64,000 nt of DNA from Paraburkholderia sprentiae WSM5005 (GTDB taxonomy: Bacteria > Pseudomonadota > Gammaproteobacteria > Burkholderiales > Burkholderiaceae). This document shows positions 38,120-46,989 of this stretch, in pieces. The position numbers were made by a program, and so were the translations under genes. The notes under the pieces were generated by a model. That model made no database searches and was not told the DNA's origin. It saw only the letters and a list, made by a program, of their open reading frames with translations. The DNA lies in assembly GCF_001865575.2 (NCBI RefSeq), contig NZ_CP017561.2, forward strand, positions 2,542,001-2,606,000. The letters are read 5' to 3'. The number at the start of each line of letters is the position of its first letter. Within the stretch, counting starts at the first letter, position 1.

Positions 38120-39145
38120 ATGACCAGCACGCCGCTCACCTTGATCGAAGGCGCATTCGCGCTTCCCCGTCTCCGTCCGCTCGACCACTTGCCCGAACCG
38201 TTCGGCGGCGATTGGGCGTTGCGGCCCCTCGGTCAGCGCTGGCGGGCTGGACTCGATTCGCTGTATACAGCGCTGCTGCGCAACGTCTGCGTCAGCGATC
38301 AGCAGTTGCTGTCGTATGAGCAGTGGGTGTTGCTCGACGGCGTGCTGATCGGCGCGAAGCGCCCGGCAGAGGCGCCGGTCGCGCGGGCCACGCCCCCTGC
38401 CTCGGAACCTGCGCATGCCGCCAAGGCGACGCGTCCCGTTACGCAACGGAGCGTGCCTGCGCGTCCAATGCGAATCACGCTCAAGCCCCGCTCGCCGCGA
38501 ATCGCGCAGCGGCGCACTGTGTGGCATCGGCGTAGGGGCGCGGCGAGCGCCTGTGTAATCGGCTGCGTCGCGCTGCTGGCGTGGTGGATGGCCGATCAGC
38601 CTCTGGCACCTCGTCACATCGCGTCTGACATGCTGAAATCGGCGCAAGCTCTGATCGCCCGTCGCGACGCGCCGGCGCCCATCGAAGCGCGTCGTGCGCA
38701 GCATCAGCTCGCCAGACCCGAAGCACGCGTGATTGCCGAATCCTTGGCACCGGTTCCCGCGCTCCCTCCATTACCTGCCGACGTGTCCGCCGCACCCGCG
38801 CGCATCGCGGCTTCGCCTCAGCGCACCGCCACGCGGCATCAGTCCGCGCCGCGTGAGGCAGTTCATTCGTCTGCCGCGCGTCGTGTGCTCCGCGCGCAAA
38901 CGCATCAGCTTGGTGCGGATCGACATGCCGCGAATGAGTCGTTGCGTGCGTCGCGCGTGCAAAAAACCCGGTTCGGCGAAGACGAATACGCTGACGTGAC
39001 GACGGTCGCCACGATGTCTTTGCGCGACGGCGCACCGCTGCCGCGCTCGGCCGTTTCGAACAAGCGGCCGTCGAACAGCACTGAGTGGATGAACCACATG
39101 TCGCAGCGTCGCATCACCGAAATCCCGGAACAATTCGCGCCATGA
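38120..39145 (+). CDS. Hypothetical protein with one transmembrane segment
   Basis: A 341-residue protein I do not recognise. Residues 1 to about 80 look folded (FGGDWALRPLGQRWRAGLDSLYTALLRN; SYEQWVLLDGVLIGAKRP). Residues 80-140 are a basic, Pro/Ala-rich linker. A single hydrophobic helix (GAASACVIGCVALLAWWMA) sits near residues 140-158. The remaining 180 residues are low complexity and rich in Ala, Arg, Ser and Pro, so probably extended in the periplasm. Folded cytoplasmic head, one membrane pass and a long disordered tail suggest a membrane-anchored adaptor. Codon use is like its neighbours, which supports a real gene. Confidence 0.6.
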   Translation: MTSTPLTLIEGAFALPRLRPLDHLPEPFGGDWALRPLGQRWRAGLDSLYTALLRNVCVSDQQLLSYEQWVLLDGVLIGAKRPAEAPVARATPPASEPAHAAKATRPVTQRSVPARPMRITLKPRSPRIAQRRTVWHRRRGAASACVIGCVALLAWWMADQPLAPRHIASDMLKSAQALIARRDAPAPIEARRAQHQLARPEARVIAESLAPVPALPPLPADVSAAPARIAASPQRTATRHQSAPREAVHSSAARRVLRAQTHQLGADRHAANESLRASRVQKTRFGEDEYADVTTVATMSLRDGAPLPRSAVSNKRPSNSTEWMNHMSQRRITEIPEQFAP

Positions 39146-39154
39146 GCGCCGCCG

Positions 39155-39388
39155 TTATTTCGACGCAGGCAAATCGGCTTCGGCCTGCTGCTGCAAGCGC
39201 GTGACCTCGCTGCGAAGGCTGACGCAACTGCGCCTGCGCTTTGTGGCGTTAGCTCGCCGAGAGCCGGCCGCGTGCCCGCCAGCGGCGCGCTCACACTGTC
39301 CCGCTGCGCCACTGCGACGCCCGTATGCCACTACGCAGTAGGCACCGGCGAGCAACATCGCGCGCCGAATAATCGAGGAGTACTGCAT
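39155..39388 (-). CDS. Small hypothetical protein, possibly membrane-anchored
   Basis: A possible 77-residue protein starting MQYSSIIRRAMLLAGAYCVVAYG, a short hydrophobic N-terminus. It ends SLRSEVTRLQQQAEADLPASK, which looks like a short coiled coil. The middle is Arg, Ala and Gly rich and less protein-like. AGACAGG lies upstream of the ATG. It is convergent with the 341-residue hypothetical gene, 9 bases apart. The good ends and odd middle could mean a frameshifted remnant. Confidence is modest. Confidence 0.4.
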   Translation of the reverse strand: MQYSSIIRRAMLLAGAYCVVAYGRRSGAAGQCERAAGGHAAGSRRANATKRRRSCVSLRSEVTRLQQQAEADLPASK

Positions 39389-39572
39389 ACCTGTCTGCTC
39401 CACGCAAATCCAGAATCGCGTTGGATAATCGCGGGGATTGACCGCGACGCGAAGCGCTTGGCCTCTGCATCGGCAGGCTCGAAATCGAGATAGATCGCGC
39501 GACAGGTCCGCAGCCGCGGCAGCGCGGCTCAACCACAACCGTGCACGCCGCGCCGACGCAAACCCGCCACGC

Positions 39573-41039
39573 CTAAAACCGCGTCTCCCGCGCGACGCGC
39601 AGGAATGTATCGAGCAATGGCGTGCAATCGAGCAGCTCCGGCCCGCCCGCGCGATGAAACTCCGGGTGCCACTGCACCCCCATCACGAACGGCGCGCGCC
39701 GGTAGCGCACCGCCTCGATGATGCCGTCCGACGCCGAGACCGCCTCGATATTCAGATCGCGGCCCAGCGTCTTCACCGCTTGATGGTGGATCGAGTTGAC
39801 GATTGCGTCGCGTCGCCCGGGGAACATGTTGGCCAGCGTCGAGCCATCGGGAAAGTGCACGCCGTGCCGGTGCTGATCGTAATTCTCGTTGACGTGCGCG
39901 TTCGCGGTCGGCACATCCGTTGCGATGTCCTGATACAGCGTGCCGCCGAACGCGACGTTGATCAGCTGGCAGCCACGGCACACGCCGAGCACCGGCTTGC
40001 CCGACTCGATGAACTCGTGCAGCAGCTCGAGCTCGTACATGTCGCGCACGCGGTCGCCGGGCCATTCGTGGCTGTTCGCCGCTTCTGCATAGGTCTGGGG
40101 CGACACGTCGGCGCCGCCTTGCAGCAACAGGCCATCGAGGTGCTTTGCATAGTCGCGCAGGCGGATGTTGCTCGGGTGCAGCATGCCCTGATGACCGACG
40201 GTCGGGATCATGAACACCAGCACGTCGCGTGACATCACCCAGTGCGCGATCGACTCCTCCAGATACTGCAGCGTCTTGCCGCGTAAGCCCTTCGCACCCG
40301 GTTCCGGGTGGAAGATGCGCGCCGACACGCCGATGCGCAGTGTGCGCTGCGTGATTCGCTGCCCGGCGCGATCGAACAGTTGCCGCGCGCGCGCCGCGAT
40401 GATGCGGCCGAACACGCTCCACGCCGAGTCGCTCTGCTTCAGGTAGCGCGGCGGCGACGGTGGAAGCGCGTTCGGCGGCGGCGGGTTCGTGGCGCTGAAA
40501 TCGGGTGCCGCGCCGAAACCGGGCGGCGGCGAGCCGGGCGCACGCGTCGTGGCCGCGGCAGCGTGCTCGGTGGCGATTTCGTCGTCGGTCATGAGGTCCG
40601 CGGCGGTGACGCCGCCCGCGGGCGGCTCGCCTGCGGTCGCCGTCGGCTTCACAACCGGATCGGGTTTGGCCGTGCTCGCGCCGGCCGTGCTCGCGCCGGC
40701 GGTGCGCGTACCGGCGCGCCGCGCTTCGCGCTCGTGCACCGCGGCTTCCTGCCGCGCTGTCGATTCGGCGGCGGCGCTGCGCGCCTCGGCCGCGTCGCGC
40801 AGCCGCGCCGTTCGCGGGTCTTCGGGGGTGACCGTCGATGCGCTGATCGGATCGTCGGTCGACGATCTCGCGGCCGCCTGCTCGGCGGCCGGGCTCGTGT
40901 CTTTGGCGACCGACTGGGTGGCATCTTCACGCGACGCGGGAAGCGACGCGGCCGGTTCGACCGGCGCGCCGCTCGGCGCGGTTGAGGCCGGCTGCGGACT
41001 GCCGGTCGTGCCGGCGTTTTCGGGTTTGTTTTCGCTCAT
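39573..41039 (-). CDS. Class I glutamine amidotransferase-type hydrolase (gamma-glutamyl-GABA hydrolase-like) with long disordered N-terminus
   Basis: A 488-residue protein. The last 255 residues are a peptidase C26/PuuD-type domain. The nucleophile is in VLGVCRGCQLINVAFGG near residue 355, the His/Glu pair is in GVQWHPEFH, and LLLQGGADVSPQTY is also seen. The first 210 residues are Ala, Pro, Ser and Thr rich with no fold in sight, and include a short tandem repeat. PuuD domains normally stand alone at about 250 residues. The enzyme would cleave gamma-glutamyl conjugates, as in putrescine catabolism, but no puu genes are nearby. The ATG at 41039 is chosen. A start nearer the domain is possible, yet the reading frame has coding character throughout. 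Confidence 0.82.
   Translation of the reverse strand: MSENKPENAGTTGSPQPASTAPSGAPVEPAASLPASREDATQSVAKDTSPAAEQAAARSSTDDPISASTVTPEDPRTARLRDAAEARSAAAESTARQEAAVHEREARRAGTRTAGASTAGASTAKPDPVVKPTATAGEPPAGGVTAADLMTDDEIATEHAAAATTRAPGSPPPGFGAAPDFSATNPPPPNALPPSPPRYLKQSDSAWSVFGRIIAARARQLFDRAGQRITQRTLRIGVSARIFHPEPGAKGLRGKTLQYLEESIAHWVMSRDVLVFMIPTVGHQGMLHPSNIRLRDYAKHLDGLLLQGGADVSPQTYAEAANSHEWPGDRVRDMYELELLHEFIESGKPVLGVCRGCQLINVAFGGTLYQDIATDVPTANAHVNENYDQHRHGVHFPDGSTLANMFPGRRDAIVNSIHHQAVKTLGRDLNIEAVSASDGIIEAVRYRRAPFVMGVQWHPEFHRAGGPELLDCTPLLDTFLRVARETRF
40671..40715. repeat. 15-bp tandem repeat inside the amidotransferase-type gene
   Basis: Two perfect copies of CGTGCTCGCGCCGGC (40671-40685 and 40686-40700) are followed by a diverged third. 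On the coding strand they encode AGAST-type pentapeptides in the disordered N-terminus, a site prone to slippage in frame. Confidence 0.8.
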
Positions 41040-41167
41040 GACTGTCGGATGGGCGCCTACCACGCGAACGAATGAATATGCCCTGATTATCCGTCAGCGC
41101 AGCAGGCCCGGCAAACCCGCACACAATTACTCACACTGTTGCGAAGCGTTACACCGGACCCGATGAG

Positions 41168-42925
41168 TCAAGGATCTGGCTGCTCTTCGAACGTTTCCCG
41201 CAACGCAATCTGCATCGATGCGTGAATCTTCACGCACCAGCGCCATACGAGCGCGAGCAGCAGCGCGGCGCATGTGAGCACCGCGACGAGCAGGCCCGTC
41301 GGCGGCAGGATGCTGCCCGAGAGCGCCGCCACCAGCAGAAACACGCCGATCATCGACACGATCGGCAAGAGCTCGGCGATCGCGTGACGCAGCGCGCTCG
41401 TGAGGCGCCCCGCGGTGGCCCCCTGCACGCTGAGTTCGGCGAACAGCAACGCGAGCGACTTGGTCTTGCGATAGACGGCCACCAGAAACGGCAGCGAGAC
41501 AACCAGCGCGACACTCCACTGCACGACACGTTGCAGCGGCTCGTCGTCGAGCCAGTGCGAGAGCAGCCGGCCACTATGCGGCGCGCTATACGAGACGGCC
41601 AGGAAAATCGCCGCGACGAGCGCAAGATTCAACGCGATCTGCAATACGATGCGCCGCGTCATGCTGATGAGCGTCGGCTCGCTGCGCGCCGTGGTCAGGC
41701 CGCGCAGCCATTGCCCGTACATGCCGAACACGTTGGACAACGTGGCGGGCATCGCGTGCGCGATGCGGCGCGTGAGCGGATCGGCGACGCGGATCAGGTA
41801 CGGCGTCGTCAGCGTGGTCAACGCCGAGACGGCGACCGCGATCGGATACAGAAACCCGCTCGTCACCTTCAATGTCACACCGAGCGTCGCGATAATGAAC
41901 GAGAACTCGCCGATCTGCGACACGGTCATGCCGACGCGCATCGAGGTGCCCGCGTCCTGCCCCGACAGAAACGTGCCGAGCCCGCACGACACGATCTTGC
42001 CGACGATCACCGCCAGCGTGATGACCGCGATCGGCCACCCGTAGTCGAGCATCACGGCCGGGTTCAGCATCAGCCCGATGGTCACGAAGAAGATTGCGGA
42101 AAACGCGTCGCGCAGCGGCGCGATCAGATGCTCGATCCGATGCAGATGGCGCGACTCGGCCATGATCGCGCCGATCAGGAACGCGCCGAGCGCAACGCTG
42201 TAGTCGAGCTTGAGGACCAGCAGACAGAAGCCGAAACAGAAGCCGAGCACGGACACGAGCATCATCTCGTCGCTACCGGTGCGCGCGACGTAGTTCAGCG
42301 CGCGCGGCACGAGCAGCACGCCGACCAGCAGCGACACCGTCATGAACAGCAGCAGCTTGCCGAGCGTCACGGCGGCGAGCCCGGCCGAGAGCTGTCCGGT
42401 CTGCGCGATGCCGGCCAGCAGCACGAGCATCGCGATGCCGAGAATATCCTCGACGATCAGAATGCCGAACACGAGCTGCGCGAAGCTTTCGCGTTTGAGC
42501 CCGAGGTCGGATAGCGCCTTCACGATGATCGTGGTCGACGAGATCGCGAGGATCGCGCCGAGGAACAGCGAGTCCATCGGGCTCCAGCCTAATGCGCTGC
42601 CGATCTCGTAGCCGATCCACAGCATCAGCACGATCTCGGACAGCGCGGCGACGATCGCCGTCGCGCCGACCTTGAACACCTTGCGCAGGCTGAATTCCAG
42701 ACCCAGCGAAAACATCAGGAACACGACGCCCAGTTCGCCGAGCGTCTGGATCGTCTGTTCGTCGTGGATCAGCTGGAACGGCGGCGTGTACGGCCCGATG
42801 ATCACGCCAGCCGCGATATAGCCGAGCACCACCGGCTGCTTCAAGCGATGAAACAGCACGGTGACGACGCCGGCCAGCGCCATCACGACGGCCAGATCCT
42901 GGATGAAGCCGATGCCATGATGCAT
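41168..42925 (-). CDS. CPA2-family monovalent cation:proton antiporter (YbaL/Kef-like)
   Basis: A 585-residue inner-membrane protein. Residues 1 to about 390 hold the Na+/H+ exchanger domain with LKQPVVLGYIAAGVIIGPYTPPF, AISSTTIIVKALSDLG and LVFGILIVEDILGIAMLV, all typical of YbaL. In place of the TrkA-N (RCK) NAD-binding domain of E. coli YbaL and KefB/C, the C-terminal 190 residues carry three or so more membrane helices (IALNLALVAAIFLAV; LLPIVSMIGVFLLVAAL; LLVAVLTCAALLLALVW). Gating is thus likely to differ. A strong AAGGAAGG site precedes the ATG at 42925. Confidence 0.88.
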   Translation of the reverse strand: MHHGIGFIQDLAVVMALAGVVTVLFHRLKQPVVLGYIAAGVIIGPYTPPFQLIHDEQTIQTLGELGVVFLMFSLGLEFSLRKVFKVGATAIVAALSEIVLMLWIGYEIGSALGWSPMDSLFLGAILAISSTTIIVKALSDLGLKRESFAQLVFGILIVEDILGIAMLVLLAGIAQTGQLSAGLAAVTLGKLLLFMTVSLLVGVLLVPRALNYVARTGSDEMMLVSVLGFCFGFCLLVLKLDYSVALGAFLIGAIMAESRHLHRIEHLIAPLRDAFSAIFFVTIGLMLNPAVMLDYGWPIAVITLAVIVGKIVSCGLGTFLSGQDAGTSMRVGMTVSQIGEFSFIIATLGVTLKVTSGFLYPIAVAVSALTTLTTPYLIRVADPLTRRIAHAMPATLSNVFGMYGQWLRGLTTARSEPTLISMTRRIVLQIALNLALVAAIFLAVSYSAPHSGRLLSHWLDDEPLQRVVQWSVALVVSLPFLVAVYRKTKSLALLFAELSVQGATAGRLTSALRHAIAELLPIVSMIGVFLLVAALSGSILPPTGLLVAVLTCAALLLALVWRWCVKIHASMQIALRETFEEQPDP

Positions 42926-43135
42926 GCGCGCCTTCCTTACAAAAAGTAATCTGCGAAAGCGCAGTGTAACAAACGGCCCCACCGTGTTTTCGGCGGATGC
43001 GCCCGTCGCGCGGCACCGGCCGCCCCGGGCCGCGCGGCCGCAAAACCTTGCTCTACAATGCGGACGGACCTTTCCCGTTGGCGACACTGCCCCGCTCATG
43101 CGCCCGACCGGCGCTCAACCGGATCTACCGACATC

Positions 43136-44515
43136 ATGGCCACTGAATTCGCCCCTTTTCCGCCGCTTGCCCAGCTTGCCGCCGATCTCGCCGCCGGCCG
43201 CAGCACGAGCCGCGCGCTCGTCGAAACCGCGCTCGAGCGGATCGCCGACCCCGCGGGCCAAGGCGCCGCCGTCTTCATGCACGTCGACGCCGAGGCCGCG
43301 CGCGCCGCCGCCGACGCGCACGACCGCCTGCGCGCGGCCGGCACCGTGCTGTCGCCGCTCGCCGGGATTCCGGTGTCGGTCAAGGACCTGTTCGACATCG
43401 AAGGCCAGCCGACCCGCGCGGGCTCCGTCGTACTCGCCGACGCGCCCGCGGCGAAAGCCGATGCGGTCGCGGTCGCGCGTCTGAAGCGGGCCGGCGCCGT
43501 GATCGTCGGGCGCACCAACATGAGCGAGTTCGCGTTTTCCGGGCTCGGCCTGAATCCGCACTACGGCCATCCGCTGTCGCCGTACCGGCGCGGCGTGAAG
43601 GGCGACGAACGGGTCTCGGGCGGATCGTCATCGGGCGCGGCGGCTTCGGTCGCCGACGGCATGGCCGCGGTCGCGCTCGGCACCGACACCGGCGGGTCGA
43701 TCCGCATTCCGGCCGCCTTGTGCGGGCTGACCGGCTTCAAGCCGACCGCCGCGCGCATCCCGAAGCAGGGCGGCGTGCCGCTGTCGCCGACGCTCGATTC
43801 GTTCGGGCCGATCGGCCTGTCGGTCGCATGCTGCGCGCTGGTCGACCGGATGCTTGCCGGGCTCGAGCCACGCATCCCGGCCGCGCGGCCGCTCGAGGGC
43901 GTGCGCCTGGGCGTGCTGACCCACTTCGTGACCGACGGCGTCGAGCCCGAGGTCGCGCGCGCGATCGATACCGCGCTCAAGCATCTGGAAGCGGCCGGCG
44001 CGATCGTCAGCGAGGTGCGCTTCGCGCCACTCGACCGCCTGCCGGAAATCAACCGCTTCGGCTTTGCGCCGATCGAAGCGTATGCGTGGCATCGTCCGCT
44101 GCTCGACAAGCACCACGACCAGTACGACCCGCGCGTGCTGGTGCGCATCATGAAGGGACAGCCGGCCAGCGCGGCCGACTATCTGGACCTGCTCGCCGAG
44201 CGCGAGGCGATGCTCGACGAAGCCGCACGCACGCTGTGGCAGCGTTTCGACGCGGTCGTCGCGCCGACGGTGCCGGTCGTGCCGCCGCGTCTGGCCGACC
44301 TGCTGCACGACGACGGCACGTTCGGACGCACCAACGCGCTGATCTTGCGCAACCCGGGCGTGTTCAACTTCCTCGACAGCTGCGCACTCTCGCTGCCGTG
44401 CCATCTGCGCGGCGACGCGCCGGTCGGCCTGATGCTGGCGGGCGCCCCGCACGCCGACGACGCGCTGCTTGCGATCGGCCGCGCGGCCGAGGCGGTGCTG
44501 AACGCGATCCGGTAA
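43136..44515 (+). CDS. Amidase (amidase signature family)
   Basis: A 459-residue Ser-cisSer-Lys hydrolase. The catalytic lysine is in GIPVSVKDLFDIEG near residue 84. The serines are in VSGGSSSGAAASV near residue 161 and GTDTGGSIRIPAALCG near residue 185. The family acts on many amides, from aliphatic amides to Glu-tRNA(Gln) in GatA. Here there is no gatB or gatC nearby, and the C-terminal part is not GatA-like, so it is a catabolic or biosynthetic amidase of unknown substrate. It is divergent from the antiporter gene and followed by dsbB 99 bases later. Confidence 0.9.
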   Translation: MATEFAPFPPLAQLAADLAAGRSTSRALVETALERIADPAGQGAAVFMHVDAEAARAAADAHDRLRAAGTVLSPLAGIPVSVKDLFDIEGQPTRAGSVVLADAPAAKADAVAVARLKRAGAVIVGRTNMSEFAFSGLGLNPHYGHPLSPYRRGVKGDERVSGGSSSGAAASVADGMAAVALGTDTGGSIRIPAALCGLTGFKPTAARIPKQGGVPLSPTLDSFGPIGLSVACCALVDRMLAGLEPRIPAARPLEGVRLGVLTHFVTDGVEPEVARAIDTALKHLEAAGAIVSEVRFAPLDRLPEINRFGFAPIEAYAWHRPLLDKHHDQYDPRVLVRIMKGQPASAADYLDLLAEREAMLDEAARTLWQRFDAVVAPTVPVVPPRLADLLHDDGTFGRTNALILRNPGVFNFLDSCALSLPCHLRGDAPVGLMLAGAPHADDALLAIGRAAEAVLNAIR

Positions 44516-44614
44516 AGCGCGGCGCTGCAATCGTCAGGCAATAAACGGCGCGGCCGGGGTTCGCGCTAGAATCGCGGGCACCCGCCCTTTCGTCTCCAGA
44601 CCATTCGAAGATCC

Positions 44615-45124
44615 ATGAATAACGACTCCGCGATGCTGCGCCGCGAGCGCACCCTGCTGGTTCTGCTCGGCCTGATTTGCGTCGCCCTCGTGGGCGGTGC
44701 GTTGTACCTGCAGTTCGGCCTGCGCGAAGACCCGTGCCCGCTGTGCATCATCCAGCGCTATTTCTTCCTGCTGATCGCGATCTTCGCGTTCCTCGGTGCG
44801 CGCTTGAACCACTGGCGTGGCGTGCGCGTGCTCGAAGTAATGGCCGCGCTGTCGGCACTCGCTGGCATCGCGACCGCGGCGCGCCACGTTTACATCCAGG
44901 CGAATCCGGGCTTTAGCTGCGGCTTCGACGCGCTGCAGCCGGTGGTGGACAGTTTGCCGCCCGCGCAATGGTTGCCGAGCGTGTTCAAGGTCGCCGGCTT
45001 GTGCGAAACCGCCTATCCGCCGATTCTCGGGCTGACGCTGCCGATGTGGTCCGGTGTCGCGTTCATCGTCGCGTTCGTCGCGCTGATGCTGAGCCTCGTG
45101 CGCAATCGCCGTCGGGTGGCCTGA
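44615..45124 (+). CDS. dsbB: Disulfide bond formation protein B
   Basis: A 169-residue inner-membrane quinone reductase that reoxidises DsbA. Four hydrophobic helices are evident. The first periplasmic loop has the redox pair in [14 protein letters not shown] near residue 41-44. The second loop has Cys in [13 protein letters not shown] and [12 protein letters not shown]. All four cysteines are present, and the helix-3 region [15 protein letters not shown] is conserved. Length is normal. It is followed by a long composite terminator. Confidence 0.94.
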   Translation: MNNDSAMLRRERTLLVLLGLICVALVGGALYLQFGLREDPCPLCIIQRYFFLLIAIFAFLGARLNHWRGVRVLEVMAALSALAGIATAARHVYIQANPGFSCGFDALQPVVDSLPPAQWLPSVFKVAGLCETAYPPILGLTLPMWSGVAFIVAFVALMLSLVRNRRRVA

Positions 45125-45450
45125 CGGCGGTGAAGCCCCGCCGAGCGCGCTTCGAACGCCGTCTGAAGCGCCGAGCGACGCCGGACTTCGTGTTGCCCAT
45201 GCCGGGCAAGCGACGTCCGGCGTTTTTTCTGCGCGGCGCTCGCCGATCGCTCGCCCTGGTTGTCGTTCGCCGCCGCGCGAATCGCGCCAGGATCATGACC
45301 GCCGCCGCATAAGCTTCATGCGACGCGGAAAATATTTTGCGGCCCCGGTAGTGCTATCTTCAGGTATGGATGGCGATCTACGTGCGCGAGGCCGGTTTTT
45401 GCGACCCCATGCGTAACGCGCGCCCGGTCCGCACTGTCTTCCGATTCGCC
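45125..45450. other. Intergenic region between dsbB and xdhA
   Basis: A 326-base gap. The left part holds the dsbB terminator. The right part has an A/T-rich patch (GGAAAATATTTTGC, about 45327-45340) and a TATCTT hexamer at 45355-45360 that could belong to the xdh promoter, though spacing to a -35 is poor. In-frame ATGs at 45366 and 45370 precede the chosen xdhA start but would add a non-family N-terminus. Confidence 0.45.
45178..45228 (+). terminator. Rho-independent terminator of dsbB with a nested hairpin
   Basis: The outer 9-bp stem (ACGCCGGAC / GTCCGGCGT) encloses a second perfect stem (TTGCCC / GGGCAA). The structure ends in a run of six T. Confidence 0.85.
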
Positions 45451-46989
45451 ATGACAACGCAAACCATCCGCTTCTATCATCAGGGGTCCGTCCGCGAGGT
45501 CGCGGGCGTCCCGCCGACGCGCACCGTGCTGCAACACCTGCGCGAGGACTTGCGCTGCACCGGCACCAAGGAAGGCTGCGCGGAAGGCGACTGCGGCGCG
45601 TGCACGGTCGTGATCGGCGAACTCGACGCGCGCGGCGAACTCGCGTTGAAGGCGGTCAACGCCTGCATCCAGTTCCTGCCGACGCTCGACGGCCGCGCCC
45701 TGTTCACCGTCGAAGACCTGCGCGCCGCGAGCGGCGCACTGCATCCGGTACAGCAGGCGCTGGTCGACTGCCACGGTTCGCAATGCGGCTTCTGCACGCC
45801 CGGCTTCGTGATGTCGATGTGGGCGCTCTACGAGAACCAGCCGGCCAGCGCCGGCCTGCCGACCCGCGACGAGATCGGCGCCGCGCTGTCCGGCAATCTG
45901 TGCCGCTGCACGGGCTACCGGCCGATCATCGATGCCGCGCAGAAGATGTTCGACTACGCGCAGCATCCGCGTGTCGCGCTCGATCGCGAGACCATCGCGG
46001 CCACGCTGCGCACCCTGCGACGCGAAGACACGTTCGAATACAGCGCGCCCGACACCCGCGGCACCGCATTCGGCTCGCCCACCTTCCACGCCCCGCTCAC
46101 GCTCGACGCGTTCGCGACGCTGCGCGCCCAGCATCCGCACGCGCGCATCGTCGCGGGCAGCACCGACGTCGGCCTGTGGGTCACCAAGCAGTTTCGCGAT
46201 CTCGGCGAGCTGCTGTACATCGGCAACGTCGCGGCGTTGAAGACCATCGCGCGCGACGCGCAAACGCTGGAGATCGGCGCAGCGGTCACGCTCGAAGACG
46301 CGTACGCGGCGCTCACCGCCGACTACCCCGAACTCGCCGAACTGTGGACGCGCTTCGCATCGCTGCCGATCCGCAATGCGGGCACGCTCGGCGGCAACGT
46401 CGCGAACGGCTCGCCGATCGGCGATTCGATGCCCGCACTGCTCGCGCTCGGCGCCGAGGTCGTGCTGCGCCGCGATCGCACGACCCGCACGCTGCCGCTC
46501 GACGCGTTCTATCTCGGCTATCAGAAGACCGCGCTCGCGGCCGGCGAATTCGTGTGCGCGCTGCGCGTGCCGCGCCCGGCCGGCGCGCTGCGGTTTCGCA
46601 CGTACAAGGTGGCGAAGCGTTACGATCAGGACATCTCGGCGGTGTGCGCGGCGTTTGCGCTGCACGTCGCGGACGATCGCACGATCCGCGCGGCGCGCGT
46701 CGCGTTCGGCGGCATGGCGGCGACACCGAAGCGCGCCGCGCACACCGAAGCCGCGCTCACTGACGCGGCGTGGAACGAACAGACCGTGCGGCGCGCGATG
46801 GACGCGCTCGCCGCCGACTACCAGCCGCTCACCGACATGCGCGCGTCGAGCGCGTATCGGCTAAAGGTCGCGCGCAATCTGCTGTGGCGCTTCTACCTCG
46901 AAACGCGCGACGACGCGCCGCTCGCGCTGTGCGACGTGAATGCGTTCGCGTTCGAAGCCAACGCAATCGTCGCGAAGGAGCCGCTGTGA
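45451..46989 (+). CDS. xdhA: Xanthine dehydrogenase small subunit (2Fe-2S and FAD)
   Basis: A 512-residue subunit of the molybdenum hydroxylase that oxidises hypoxanthine and xanthine to urate. The N-terminal plant-type [2Fe-2S] is CTGTKEGCAEGDCGACTV near residue 33. The second cluster follows, with CHGSQCGFCTPGFVMS and GNLCRCTGYRPII. The FAD domain starts around residue 195 and holds ARIVAGSTDVGLWVTKQ and RNAGTLGGNVANGSPIGDS. The start at 45451 gives the family N-terminus. Its stop overlaps the xdhB start by one base. Confidence 0.95.
   Translation: MTTQTIRFYHQGSVREVAGVPPTRTVLQHLREDLRCTGTKEGCAEGDCGACTVVIGELDARGELALKAVNACIQFLPTLDGRALFTVEDLRAASGALHPVQQALVDCHGSQCGFCTPGFVMSMWALYENQPASAGLPTRDEIGAALSGNLCRCTGYRPIIDAAQKMFDYAQHPRVALDRETIAATLRTLRREDTFEYSAPDTRGTAFGSPTFHAPLTLDAFATLRAQHPHARIVAGSTDVGLWVTKQFRDLGELLYIGNVAALKTIARDAQTLEIGAAVTLEDAYAALTADYPELAELWTRFASLPIRNAGTLGGNVANGSPIGDSMPALLALGAEVVLRRDRTTRTLPLDAFYLGYQKTALAAGEFVCALRVPRPAGALRFRTYKVAKRYDQDISAVCAAFALHVADDRTIRAARVAFGGMAATPKRAAHTEAALTDAAWNEQTVRRAMDALAADYQPLTDMRASSAYRLKVARNLLWRFYLETRDDAPLALCDVNAFAFEANAIVAKEPL

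Noticed and set aside
45337..45360. TTGCGG and TATCTT as an xdhA promoter
   Set aside because: The spacing of 12 bases is wrong, so it is mentioned only as A/T-rich DNA.
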